DNA from: JBEBSD01 sp040394475
GTDB lineage: Bacteria > Bacteroidota > Bacteroidia > Cytophagales > Spirosomataceae
DNA length: 64,000 nucleotides
Reading direction: 5' to 3'
NCBI GenBank assembly: GCA_040394475.1
Contig: JBEBSD010000022.1
Span: 1 to 64,000 of the forward strand
Made by a program: the position numbers and the translations under genes. The notes under the pieces were generated by a model. It searched no databases. It had not been told where the DNA came from and saw only the letters and a list, made by a program, of their open reading frames with translations. Each line of letters starts with the position of its first letter. The stretch's first letter is position 1. Below are positions 7,613 through 15,844 of this stretch, one piece after another.

Positions 7613-8681
7613 CGCCAATCACCCGTTCGAGCATCGTAATGTATTGGGCGATCCCTGCTTCTATTTCGTGCAGGTAGATAAATTCATCGGCGCTGTGAGA
7701 CCGCTCCGAATGTCCCGGTCCCATTTTTAAAGAAGGACAATCGAGCAGGGCCTGATCAGAAGTAGTAGGCGACCCGTACGTGTTTTTCCCCAGGACCAGT
7801 CCCGCCTGCACGATCGGGTGGTCGACCGGGATACTCGAGGGGCGCAGGCGAATGGAGCGCGGCTTCACTTCCGATTGCAGGTGGTCTTCAATGACCGCCA
7901 CCACCTCTTCCAAACCGTACTGGTCCGTAACCCGGACGTCGATTGTAAAGTTGCAGGCGTCCGGGACCACATTGTGCTGGGTGCCGGCATTGATAAGGGT
8001 TACCGACATCTTGATGGCGCCCAGTGTAGGCGATACTTTGGGAAAGCGATAACCGGCTACCCACTCAATATCCTTTAATGCTTTGTAGATAGCGTTTTCA
8101 CCCTCGTCGCGCGCCGCATGACCGGACTTTCCCCTTGCCGTACAGTCCAGCACCAGCAATCCCTTTTCTGCTACTGCCAGGTGCATCTCCGTCGGCTCTC
8201 CCACAATGGCGAAAGCCAATGGCGGTAATTCGGGCACTACCAGCTCCAGCCCCTCTTTCCCCGAGATTTCCTCTTCGGCGGATGCCACCAGCACGATATT
8301 ATAAGACAGTTCTTCCCGGTCATAAAAATGACAGAACGCCGCCAGCAGCGACACCAGACAGCCTCCGGCATCGTTGCTGCCCAGTCCATACAGCTTCCCG
8401 TCCTGCTCCAGCGGTTCGAACGGGTTCAATACCCAGGAAGTATTGGGTTTGACCGTATCATGATGAGAATTGAGCAACAACGTTGGTTTACGCGCATCGA
8501 AGTGTCGGTTGAACGCCCAGACATTATTTTTTTTTCGCTGAAAGGGAACAGACCGCTCCCGGAAGAACTCCTCGATCAGGTAGGCAGTGAGAACTTCTTC
8601 CCGGCTAAACGACTGCGTAGCAATCAGCCGCTTCAGCAACGCTACGGCATCTGTATAAAGAGAATGAACTGGAACTGACAA
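7605..8681 (-). CDS. M20-family deacylase, ArgE/DapE-like
   Basis: About 358 residues. Metal and catalytic motifs of the M20 family are present: HHDTVKP, SNDAGG (bridging Asp), AEEE and VGEPTE, with a lid domain carrying the substrate-binding GHAAR. The family includes acetylornithine, succinylornithine and succinyl-diaminopimelate deacylases. In Bacteroidota this branch usually acts in arginine synthesis, but no arg gene is near, so the substrate is unsure. There is no ATG near the start. The best start is TTG at 8681 (MSVPVHSLYTDA), with a second TTG at 8693 possible. The stop overlaps the convergent gene by 8 bp. Alternative call: DapE. Confidence 0.82.
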   Translation of the reverse strand: MSVPVHSLYTDAVALLKRLIATQSFSREEVLTAYLIEEFFRERSVPFQRKKNNVWAFNRHFDARKPTLLLNSHHDTVKPNTSWVLNPFEPLEQDGKLYGLGSNDAGGCLVSLLAAFCHFYDREELSYNIVLVASAEEEISGKEGLELVVPELPPLAFAIVGEPTEMHLAVAEKGLLVLDCTARGKSGHAARDEGENAIYKALKDIEWVAGYRFPKVSPTLGAIKMSVTLINAGTQHNVVPDACNFTIDVRVTDQYGLEEVVAVIEDHLQSEVKPRSIRLRPSSIPVDHPIVQAGLVLGKNTYGSPTTSDQALLDCPSLKMGPGHSERSHSADEFIYLHEIEAGIAQYITMLERVIGAN

Positions 8682-8803
8682 TTTACAACGCAACTAGGGT
8701 TAGACATCCTGTTCCGCAAGAACGGCAAAAATGCCATTGAAAGCGTCGTCTCCGGTAAAATAATTTATCCGACCAAAAAAAGCCCCGCATCATCTCCCCC
8801 ACA

Positions 8804-8871
8804 CCCAACACCTATAACCTAAAACCTATTACCTATAACCTAACACCTATCCCCTAAAACCTATCCCCCAA
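8804..8871 (-). repeat. Heptamer tandem repeat, CCTANNN type
   Basis: Eight consecutive units of 7 bp, all beginning CCTA, run from 8811 to 8866 (for example CCTATAA, CCTAAAA, CCTATTA, CCTATCC), flanked by degenerate CCCAACA and CCCAAAC units. On the minus strand it reads as (NNNTAGG)n. The stop codon (TAG, 8863-8861) and final Gly codons of the LEA-like gene lie inside the array. A similar TTAGGNN array is at 46648-46689. Confidence 0.85.
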
Positions 8872-9616
8872 ACAACCGCGCCCAGAACCCCTTTGCCTTT
8901 TTACCCGCATTCTGGACCGCTTCCGCTGCATCATCCTTTAATTCATTCAGATTTTCTACCGTTTCTTTGGAAATTTCACTGGCTTTGGCTCTTGCAGCAG
9001 CCAGTTTTTCAGCGGCATCTTCTTTCAGGTCTTCCAGTTCTCCGGCAGCTTTCGCGGTCAGGTTGGCCACCTTTTCCCTGGTTTCCGCCAGTTCTTCGGC
9101 CACGCCGTCTTTCAAATGACTGAGCCGGTCAGCCGCCTTATCCTTCAGTTCTGCTGCCGACTGTTTAGCGCTTTCCAGTTTAGCCGATGCTTCTTCCGAC
9201 AATTCACTCAATTGTTCCGATGCGGCCTGTTTCAGCCCAGCAGCCTTTTCCGAGAACGTATCTCTGGCCGTCTCCAACGCCCCTTTCCCTTCCGCCGCCA
9301 GTTCATCCGCTTTATCCGCTGCTGCCTCCCGGGCGTCCGAAAGGTTTTCCTTCAGGTTTTCCACCTGGTCCGACACCTCCTCTTTGACAGTTGCCGCCGC
9401 CTCGGCAGCGTCTTCCTGCAGCGATTCCACCTTGTCCGCAGCAGCACCGGCCACTTCCGTTGCTTTTGCTGCCGCTTCATCTGCCAGTTCTTCCGCCTTA
9501 CCGGCAGCCGCTTCCCGTTCTTCGGCCACTTCCCTGAGTGCCCGATCTGCCAGTTCCTGTGCTTTTTCCTGTAGTGATTCTTCTTCGTTTTCCGGGGTAT
9601 TGATGCTCTCTGACAT
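8861..9616 (-). CDS. Alanine/glutamate-rich helical protein, LEA/apolipoprotein-like
   Basis: 251 residues from the ATG at 9616; an upstream in-frame start at 9655 adds 13 residues that do not fit. After an acidic N-terminus, residues about 15-235 are an almost unbroken amphipathic helix rich in Ala, Glu, Lys and Asp with 11-residue periodicity (AAADKVESLQE, AADKADELAAE, AGELEDLKEDA). This pattern is shared by group 3 LEA proteins, YtxH-like proteins and apolipoproteins. The C-terminus ends in an aromatic KGFWARLFGG tail. There is no signal peptide. Inference: a stress or desiccation protectant, or a membrane-surface helix bundle. Low-complexity composition makes homology claims weak. The gene terminates inside a heptamer repeat. 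Confidence 0.72.
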   Translation of the reverse strand: MSESINTPENEEESLQEKAQELADRALREVAEEREAAAGKAEELADEAAAKATEVAGAAADKVESLQEDAAEAAATVKEEVSDQVENLKENLSDAREAAADKADELAAEGKGALETARDTFSEKAAGLKQAASEQLSELSEEASAKLESAKQSAAELKDKAADRLSHLKDGVAEELAETREKVANLTAKAAGELEDLKEDAAEKLAAARAKASEISKETVENLNELKDDAAEAVQNAGKKAKGFWARLFGG

Positions 9617-9715
9617 AGTTATTACCAGGTTTCTTATATGGATAAATAAACACACTCAACCCCTCACCCGGGGCTGTACTAACCACGCAGGAGATCGCTC
9701 CCCCTTTGTGACGGA

Positions 9716-10549
9716 CTACTTCAGCTGATAGGCCGCAACACTATTTTTGGCAAACGTCGGGATGTATACAATTTTTTTACGCGCATCATAGCCGATATCG
9801 GCGGAATTAGTACCGCTTTCCCGGGTATCGAGCAAGGTCGTTACCGAACCGTTCTCCTTCACGTAGTACACCACCCCGATCCAGCAGGAAACGATGTACT
9901 CTCCTTTCTTCACTTCCTCGATCCCATCGGTGCTCTTCTCCATCCCCTCTGCCAGTTGCTTCAATTCTTTCTTGCTATTGAGCCGGTACAGATTGCCATT
10001 ATCCAGGATCAGCAGATCGTCTCCCAAGGCAAGCAGTCCGTTGGGACGTTCGGGGCTTTCAAAATAGACCGAAGCCTGGTTCCCGGTTACGAGATGGATG
10101 CGTTTGGTCTGAGAGTCCGACACAAATACCCTTCCGGATTTATCCACGGTGATATCGTTCAGGAACTTGGCATCCGCCACCGCAATCTTTTGCTCTACCT
10201 TCCCGGTAGCGATATCCGCTACCACTACTTCATCAATATCCGCTATATAGAGCTTATTCCCGTATTTACCGAGTCCCTTTGGCGCATTCAGCCCGGAAAT
10301 CCAATCCAGTTCCTGTATTTTTCCATCCGGATTTACTTTGGCGATTCCGCCCTTTCCATCCTTTTCGCCACCCTTTCCGTCAATCTGCGACACGTAGAGT
10401 ACGTTCTTTTCCTTATCGAACAAAACCGATTCCGGAACCTGGACGACAGCGTCTGTCTCCCATAGTTTTTCCAGTGTGTTTTGCGCGTTCAAATAACCGT
10501 TCGCACCTGAAAACAGGACAGCGGCAAGCAGGTAACCTTTTGCTTTCAT
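9716..10549 (-). CDS. Secreted SMP-30/NHL-like beta-propeller protein
   Basis: 277 residues with a signal peptide cleaved after about residue 22 (LNAQ). Blade-like repeats follow (VPESVLFDKEKNVLYVSQ, APKGLGKYGNKLYIADID, FLNDITVDKSGRVFVSDS, RPNGLLALGDDLLILDNG, NSADIGYDARKKIVYIPT), typical of SMP-30/gluconolactonase-like six-bladed propellers with conserved Glu/Asn/Asp metal positions. Periplasmic, and possibly a lactonase or a binding protein. The assignment rests on fold, not on a known substrate. It stands alone on the minus strand, with 60 bp of unremarkable sequence before the LEA-like gene. Confidence 0.75.
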   Translation of the reverse strand: MKAKGYLLAAVLFSGANGYLNAQNTLEKLWETDAVVQVPESVLFDKEKNVLYVSQIDGKGGEKDGKGGIAKVNPDGKIQELDWISGLNAPKGLGKYGNKLYIADIDEVVVADIATGKVEQKIAVADAKFLNDITVDKSGRVFVSDSQTKRIHLVTGNQASVYFESPERPNGLLALGDDLLILDNGNLYRLNSKKELKQLAEGMEKSTDGIEEVKKGEYIVSCWIGVVYYVKENGSVTTLLDTRESGTNSADIGYDARKKIVYIPTFAKNSVAAYQLK

Positions 10550-10705
10550 ATACAGTTGAAATTAGGGAACAAATGAAATTCTCTTAAAGCTATTGGATTT
10601 ATAGAACAAATAAAATTTTTCCGATTGTTTTTCCGGCTCAGGGAAAGCGGAAGTTGGAAGGACTTATTTAAATAATCCTAATTTTCCGCAAACTATCCCG
10701 CCAGG

Positions 10706-10738
10706 TTGCCATTTCCTCTTTATTAAATTGTAATTTTG
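10706..10738 (+). promoter_or_regulatory. Promoter of the DUF502-engB operon
   Basis: The -33-like TTGC (10706-10709), a 21-bp spacer and a perfect -7 TAATTTTG (10731-10738), 91 bp before the DUF502 start. The rest of the 10550-10828 gap shows nothing else recognisable. Confidence 0.65.
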
Positions 10739-10828
10739 CCCCCTGCTTACCAAGCGCCTGTTTTCGGAAACTACCACTACCGGACGCCAGGGATTTTTCA
10801 GGCACAAACGATGTGAACCTAATTAGTT

Positions 10829-11452
10829 ATGGATATCAACAATAAATTGCCGCGCAGGCTGCTCAATTATTTCATCCGCGGATTAATTCTGGTAGCCCCC
10901 ATTTACATTACTATGTGGATCATCTGGACCGGCATTCAGAGTCTTGACAACCTGCTTCCGGTCTATGTCCCCATCTCCGGTTCCCGCTCGGTATACCTCC
11001 CGGGCTTCGGGATTCTATTGATTCTGAGCTTTATCGTACTGCTCGGTTTTATATTCTCCACGATCATTCCGCAATCCTTTCTCAATCTTACTGAAAGCTT
11101 ATTGCGGCGCATACCGCTTGTCAGTCTCATTTATTACAGTATTAAAGACCTGATCCTCGCCTTTGTAGGTGACAAAAAGAAGTTCAAATACCCGGTAATG
11201 GTTACGGTCTACAAAGATTCAGGGATCAAGAAATTCGGGTTTATTACGCAAACCGACCTGACGCATCTGGAAATAGAAGGGCATATTGCCGTATATTTGC
11301 CCCATGCCTATGCCTTTTCAGGCCAGCTGATTATTGTGCCGGTGGAAAACGTGATCCCACTCAAGGCATCCAGCACCGATATCATGAAAATGATAGTATC
11401 CGGAGGCGTATCGGTTCAGGATCCGAACGGCGATGCCGAACCTGCCACTTAA
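10829..11452 (+). CDS. DUF502 family membrane protein
   Basis: 207 residues. Two membrane helices (about 15-36 and 53-76) surround a short periplasmic loop, followed by a soluble C-terminal domain with the family motifs RRIPLVSLIYYSIKDL, PVMVTVYKDSGIKKFGFIT and VFLPHAYAFSGQLIIVP-like sequence. The family is widespread in bacteria and plants (COV1-related) and of unknown function, probably inner membrane. The next gene, engB, starts 10 bp after the stop, so the two are co-transcribed. Confidence 0.85.
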   Translation: MDINNKLPRRLLNYFIRGLILVAPIYITMWIIWTGIQSLDNLLPVYVPISGSRSVYLPGFGILLILSFIVLLGFIFSTIIPQSFLNLTESLLRRIPLVSLIYYSIKDLILAFVGDKKKFKYPVMVTVYKDSGIKKFGFITQTDLTHLEIEGHIAVYLPHAYAFSGQLIIVPVENVIPLKASSTDIMKMIVSGGVSVQDPNGDAEPAT

Positions 11453-11462
11453 CAACGCAATT

Positions 11463-12077
11463 ATGAAAATTACGGAAGCAGTTTACGTAGTCAGCAATGC
11501 CGATTACACCAAATGCCCGGCCCCGACACTTCCGGAATATGCTTTTATCGGTCGCTCCAATGTCGGGAAATCATCCCTGATCAACATGCTCACCGGCAAA
11601 CGCGATTTGGCCAAAACCTCGCCCAAACCCGGTAAAACCCAGCTTATTAATCATTTCCGGATCAATCGCTCCTGGTACCTGGTCGATCTGCCGGGCTACG
11701 GATATGCCAAAATCAGTAAGACAGAGCGGGAGAAATGGCAGCAAATGATCGGCGATTATCTTTATAACCGCCCGAACCTGATTTGCACATTTGTACTGGT
11801 AGACAGCCGGCATGCCCCGCAGGCGGCTGATCTGGCCTTTATCGAAAAGTTGGGAACCAGCGGCGTTGCTTTTCACATCGTCTTTACCAAAACCGACAAA
11901 CTCAAACCGGAAGAGCTCAACCAGAACCTGGAAGTCTATCAGAAAACGCTTCTGGAGACCTGGGAAGAGCTTCCTGCCTGGTTTATTACCTCGGCGGAAT
12001 CGGGAAAGGGACAGGAAGAACTACTCAACATTATCACGGCCTACAACGAAGCATTTACCCAATCTGCGGCTTCATAA
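11463..12077 (+). CDS. engB: Ribosome biogenesis GTPase EngB/YsxC
   Basis: 204 residues from the ATG at 11463; the frame is open 10 codons further up but overlaps the DUF502 stop. G1 GRSNVGKS is at 30-37, the G2 Thr in GKTQ near 59, G3 DLPGYG at 75-80 and G4 TKTD near 145. YsxC/EngB binds GTP and is needed for assembly of the large ribosomal subunit. It is close behind DUF502 and probably shares its promoter. Normal length and all motifs intact. Confidence 0.95.
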   Translation: MKITEAVYVVSNADYTKCPAPTLPEYAFIGRSNVGKSSLINMLTGKRDLAKTSPKPGKTQLINHFRINRSWYLVDLPGYGYAKISKTEREKWQQMIGDYLYNRPNLICTFVLVDSRHAPQAADLAFIEKLGTSGVAFHIVFTKTDKLKPEELNQNLEVYQKTLLETWEELPAWFITSAESGKGQEELLNIITAYNEAFTQSAAS

Positions 12078-12146
12078 GTTGTTTGCACGCCAATCTTTCC
12101 GTTATTTTGCATCTCCAAATTCATACAATCTATTGTTAAAAGCCTT

Positions 12147-12686
12147 ATGAGTGCTGTTACAGAGGAAAAAAACAAAAAAGGAGCTGAAGTGTTACAAGGC
12201 ATCGCCAATATAACCGGCAAACCCGGGCTCTACCGGATTCTGAAGCCGGGCAGGGCAGGCGTAATTATTGAAAGCCTGGACGACGACCGTAAAAAAAGCA
12301 TCGCTTCCGCTACCGCCAAAGTGTCGGTACTTAAGGATGTATCCGTTTACGTAGAAAACCAGGAAAATGAATCCGTACCCCTGTCGGACGTATTCTTGAA
12401 AATACGGGAACTGCATGGCGAAGCCATCGAGCTGGATGTAAAAAAGGCGTCAGACAAAGATCTCGTAGAATTTCTTGCCGCGGTACTTCCCGATTACAAC
12501 CGTTCCCGGGTATACATCTCCGACATAAGGAAAATCATCTCCTGGTACACCATTCTTTCCCGCTTCGTACCGGAACTCTTTGAGGAAGCAGAACCGCTCC
12601 CCTCGGAAGACGCAGCCCCTGTGGAAACAGCAGCTGTCGGGACGCCGGAAAAGGCTACGAAAGGGAAAAAGGCCAAATCCGAATAA
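12147..12686 (+). CDS. DUF5606 family protein
   Basis: 179 residues. The N-terminal domain (about 10-85, beginning LQGIANITGKPGLYRIL) and a middle helical part (about 90-145 with KDLVEFLAAVLPDYNRSRVYISDIRKIISWY) define a Bacteroidota-restricted family of unknown function. It ends in a disordered acidic/Lys tail (about 146-179). No signal peptide, so cytoplasmic. The gene has a short 70-bp upstream gap containing TTTG and TTATTTTG elements, possibly a weak promoter of its own, and ends at a strong terminator. Confidence 0.85.
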   Translation: MSAVTEEKNKKGAEVLQGIANITGKPGLYRILKPGRAGVIIESLDDDRKKSIASATAKVSVLKDVSVYVENQENESVPLSDVFLKIRELHGEAIELDVKKASDKDLVEFLAAVLPDYNRSRVYISDIRKIISWYTILSRFVPELFEEAEPLPSEDAAPVETAAVGTPEKATKGKKAKSE

Positions 12687-12692
12687 TCCCTG

Positions 12693-12735
12693 GCAAAAAG
12701 CCCTGCGCCTTCCGGGTACCAGGGCTTTTTGCATC
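12693..12735 (+). terminator. Intrinsic terminator after the DUF5606 gene
   Basis: A perfect 13-bp stem (arms 12693-12705 and 12720-12732, GCAAAAAGCCCTG and its complement) with a 14-nt loop. The U-run lies inside the right arm (TTTTT), and the mirrored A-run means it can act in both directions. Confidence 0.85.
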
Positions 12736-12752
12736 TCAATCCCATCCATCCG

Positions 12753-13877
12753 GTGAAACCTCGTGTGTTGCTGTTAAGCGCTGTACATACTGCTCTCGAT
12801 CCCAGGATCGTATACAAGCTCGTCCCATCGCTTCTGGCTAAGTATGAGCTTTACCTGGCACTCACGATGCATCCCGCGACTCCCCTGAAAGGTGTTACGG
12901 CGATCCGGCTTCCGGGGTTCCGGCTGCTTGGACTGCGGCTGTTGCTTACTTACCCGGTTATTCTTTACAAATGCCTGCGTTTACGGCCCGGAATCCTGCA
13001 CTTTTTTTCTCCGGAGCTCATCCCGATTGCCTTTCTTTTCCGGTGGATGGGCACCAGGGTGATTTACGAAGTCCAGGAAAACCTTTATAAAAAATTCGCC
13101 ATCAAAACCATCAATAACGCGCTGGTATTCCGAAAAAGCTTTCAGTGGCTCGACCACCAGGCACGCAGGCACTTCCACCTTCTTTTGACCGACGACGCCT
13201 ATCTGCAGGAATACCAGCACCTGAAATACCCGCCGATACTGCTGCACAACTATGCGTCGCTGGAGTTTATGGAGACACACCGTTTAACACATTTTCCGGC
13301 GGCCGGCAGAAAAGCCTTTTTATATTGTGGCGTGATTTCAGAAGAACGAGCCTTTGACACCTTACTGGCAGCTCTCGTATTGACCGGGCCGGAAGTAGCA
13401 CCGTTTGACGTTCATTTTTTCGGAAAACTGCCGGAAAAATTGCGCCAAACCGCCGGTTTGTGGTCTGGAGAGCACCGGGAATACCGTCTCCATTTTCATG
13501 GATACCGCCCCCTCCCGGAGGTGGTGCTTACGGGCCAGACCTGCCAGGCCGGGATCGCGCTGCTGAAGCCGGTGGCCGACTACCCGGACTCGTATCCTAC
13601 CAAATTATTTGACTATATGGCAATGGGCCTGCCCGTAGTGACTTCCGACTTTCCGTTATACCGGGAACTGGTTGAAACGAATCAGTGCGGTTTTTGTGTT
13701 TCTCCTAATGATCCCGCTGCCGTCGCCCGGGTACTGACTTGGATTTTGCAGCATCCCGACGCCGCACGGGATATGGGAGCCAAGGGAAAAGAGGCGGTGA
13801 AACGGCAATACAACTGGCAACAGGAAGAGCCCCGTTTAGGACGCCTGTACAAAACGCTCGAAACCGAAACTGTTTGA
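12753..13877 (+). CDS. Family 4-like glycosyltransferase
   Basis: About 374 residues from GTG 12753 (VKPRVLLLSAVHTALDPRI). The frame is open back to a TTG at 12729, but that lies inside the terminator stem and is unlikely. GT-B fold signs are an N-terminal Rossmann domain with LDPRIVYK, and a C-terminal domain with the motif DYPDSYPTKLFDYMAMGLPVVTSD followed by ELVE, where EX7E-type residues bind the nucleotide-sugar. It probably acts on a lipid-linked or cell-surface glycan at the inner membrane face. Acceptor and sugar are unknown. It stands alone between a strong terminator and the KAS III-like gene. Confidence 0.83.
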   Translation: MKPRVLLLSAVHTALDPRIVYKLVPSLLAKYELYLALTMHPATPLKGVTAIRLPGFRLLGLRLLLTYPVILYKCLRLRPGILHFFSPELIPIAFLFRWMGTRVIYEVQENLYKKFAIKTINNALVFRKSFQWLDHQARRHFHLLLTDDAYLQEYQHLKYPPILLHNYASLEFMETHRLTHFPAAGRKAFLYCGVISEERAFDTLLAALVLTGPEVAPFDVHFFGKLPEKLRQTAGLWSGEHREYRLHFHGYRPLPEVVLTGQTCQAGIALLKPVADYPDSYPTKLFDYMAMGLPVVTSDFPLYRELVETNQCGFCVSPNDPAAVARVLTWILQHPDAARDMGAKGKEAVKRQYNWQQEEPRLGRLYKTLETETV

Positions 13878-13989
13878 TTTTTTCAACATTACATTAAATT
13901 GTTTTAATATTTAGTACCACGACTTCTACGAAATATTTAACTTTCGGACAATTCAATCGCAACAGCGATAATCGTCAAATTAACTGACA

Positions 13990-14937
13990 ATGTACATAAA
14001 TAGGGTAAGCCATTATCTTCCCAGCGAAGTAGTTGGTAATGAATATTTTACAAAACTTAATAACCTATCCAATGACTGGATCATCTCACGGACGGGTATT
14101 CATGAAAGGCGAAAGACCAGTGAAGGCGAAAACACGTCGACCATGGCAATTGAAGCAGTTCATTCCCTGCTTCAGGATGCGCCTTACAGTAAAAATGAGA
14201 TTGACCTGATCGTCGGAGCCACCTATACCCCCTACGACACCATCGTTACCCTGGCCCATGCCGTACAGCATGAGCTGCAAATACCCGACATTCCGGTAGT
14301 TGCCGTTTCCTCCGCCTGTTCCTCACTGCTGAATGCCATAGAGGTGGTAGAAGGCTATTTTGCCATGAACAAGGCCAGTAAGGCGCTGGTGGTTGTTTCG
14401 GACAACAATTCTGCCTACAATAATGAAACGGACACCATTTCGGGGCATCTCTGGGGAGACGGGGCTGCGGCCCTGCTTATTTCGAAAACACGGCAGACCG
14501 ACAATGACCTGTTTATCCGGGAGCTGAAAACCGGCGGGGCGGCCACTCATGAGAAGGCAACTGAGGCGGTAGTTCTGCGGCCCAATACCCCGGGCGGCGT
14601 TGTAATGCCCCATGGACGCGACGTGTTCATCAACGCCTGTACCTATATGCCGAAGGTCAGCCAGGAGGTTCTGCAGCGCTGCGGCCTGGGAATTGACGAT
14701 ATCAGCTATATTATTCCGCACCAGGCCAACCACCGGATCAGTTTAAATATTATCGGGACAATGGGCATCCCGGAGGAAAAGCTGATCTCCAACATCCAAC
14801 GGCTCGGAAATACGGGCTGTGCCGGCTGTGCCATTGCATTATCCGAAAACTTCGACTTATTCAAAAAAGGGGAAAAACTCATCGTAACCGTTTTTGGAGG
14901 AGGTTATTCCTATGGCGCCATGCTGATCGAGGTCTGA
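13990..14937 (+). CDS. 3-oxoacyl-ACP synthase III (KAS III) family protein
   Basis: 315 residues, thiolase fold. The catalytic triad is intact: Cys110 (SSACSS), His244 (PHQANHRI) and Asn274 (LGNTGCAG). It belongs to the FabH family that condenses an acyl-CoA starter with malonyl-ACP. The start is ATG after a 112-bp gap. No other fab genes are near, so it may be a second, specialised KAS III rather than the housekeeping FabH, which usually sits with plsX/rpmF. It may prime branched-chain or secondary lipids. The NTGCAG segment differs from the common NTSAAS of housekeeping FabH, which supports this view. Confidence 0.86.
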   Translation: MYINRVSHYLPSEVVGNEYFTKLNNLSNDWIISRTGIHERRKTSEGENTSTMAIEAVHSLLQDAPYSKNEIDLIVGATYTPYDTIVTLAHAVQHELQIPDIPVVAVSSACSSLLNAIEVVEGYFAMNKASKALVVVSDNNSAYNNETDTISGHLWGDGAAALLISKTRQTDNDLFIRELKTGGAATHEKATEAVVLRPNTPGGVVMPHGRDVFINACTYMPKVSQEVLQRCGLGIDDISYIIPHQANHRISLNIIGTMGIPEEKLISNIQRLGNTGCAGCAIALSENFDLFKKGEKLIVTVFGGGYSYGAMLIEV

Positions 14938-14956
14938 TTCCCATTTTCTCACCAGG

Positions 14957-14999
14957 GGGCAATTTCCCGCTCGTTTCGTTCCGGGAGGTTGCCCTTTTT
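14957..14999 (+). terminator. Intrinsic terminator after the KAS III-like gene
   Basis: Arms 14957-14969 and 14982-14994 form a 13-bp stem in RNA (two internal U-G pairs) with a 12-nt loop, followed by TTTTTCTTTTT. Confidence 0.85.
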
Positions 15000-15068
15000 C
15001 TTTTTACGCATCCTGAGTATATTAAAAGGCCCTCCCCCTTTATCTGCCATCAGCTTCCCCGTTTGAAA

Positions 15069-15824
15069 ATGCATTTAGGCGTTCCTTTACAGAAGATAAT
15101 TCCCTTTGATTTTCCCGGACCCGGAGAAATAGACTTTTCCCAGGTACACCACATCGATTTTTTCGGGGTTCCGCTTTACGAGCCTTCCACGATTCTCTCC
15201 AGCCTGGTCATGACCTTCGTTTGCTGGATCGCCTACCGGCAGCTCGCTGCCGTTTCCACTCCGCATCCTGTTTACCGCTTTGCCCGCCTGTACCTGCTCT
15301 TTATGGGCCTTGCCACGGCCATCGGAGGCATCCTCGGACACGGTTTTTTGTACCTGACCGGTCTGCCCGGTAAGCTTCCGGGATGGATTTGCAGCCTCCT
15401 CGCCATCGCTTTTTATGAGCGCGCCGTCCTGTGGCATGCAACACCTTTATTATCGGAAAAGGTCGCCGGAAAATTCCGGACAGCGAATGTGATCGCCCTG
15501 CTTGTCTTTCTCGCGACGACCCTTATCACCCTTCATTTTATGGTGATCCAGGTACAGGCATTCTACAGCTTGTTCGTGGTGGTCGGCGGAATGGAGCTTT
15601 GGATCTATCGTAAAACGGGAGATCCGGGAAGTATACTTGTTTTCAAAGCCCTTGCCTGGGCGATACTGGCAGCCGGGGTCCATGCTTCCGGGATCAGCCT
15701 GGGTGTTTGGTTCACCACCAATGATATCAGCCACATCCCCATGTCACTGGCCATCTGGTACTTTCATAAAGGCATCCTTTCCATGCGGCTGTCGCCCGCG
15801 ACTTACAAAAACGGGAAGCCCTGA
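15069..15824 (+). CDS. Multi-pass membrane protein (DUF6962-like)
   Basis: 251 residues from the ATG at 15069 with about seven membrane helices and short loops. His residues occur in and near helices (LGHGFLY, LWHATP, LHFM, YFHKGIL), recalling haem-containing or ceramidase-like seven-helix membrane proteins, but this is a loose resemblance. I know of no experimental function for the family. Its TGA stop lies in the loop of a bidirectional terminator shared with the convergent M1 peptidase gene. Confidence 0.7.
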   Translation: MHLGVPLQKIIPFDFPGPGEIDFSQVHHIDFFGVPLYEPSTILSSLVMTFVCWIAYRQLAAVSTPHPVYRFARLYLLFMGLATAIGGILGHGFLYLTGLPGKLPGWICSLLAIAFYERAVLWHATPLLSEKVAGKFRTANVIALLVFLATTLITLHFMVIQVQAFYSLFVVVGGMELWIYRKTGDPGSILVFKALAWAILAAGVHASGISLGVWFTTNDISHIPMSLAIWYFHKGILSMRLSPATYKNGKP

Positions 15825-15838
15825 GGCCTCCCGTTTTG
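15807..15838. terminator. Bidirectional terminator between convergent genes
   Basis: Stem AAAACGGGA/TCCCGTTTT plus GCC/GGC, with one mismatch and a CTGA loop that contains the stop codon of the plus-strand gene. Read on the minus strand it is followed by a T-run, so it best terminates the M1 gene. Confidence 0.75.
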
Positions 15839-15844
15839 CGGCGG

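Noticed and set aside
8804..8871. Telomere repeats or a CRISPR array
   Set aside because: The 7-bp TTAGGNN pattern recalls telomeres, but the units are degenerate and internal; there are no spacers of CRISPR type anywhere in the window.
12729..12752. TTG start for the glycosyltransferase at 12729
   Set aside because: It lies inside the right arm of the DUF5606 terminator; GTG 12753 is just before the conserved first strand.
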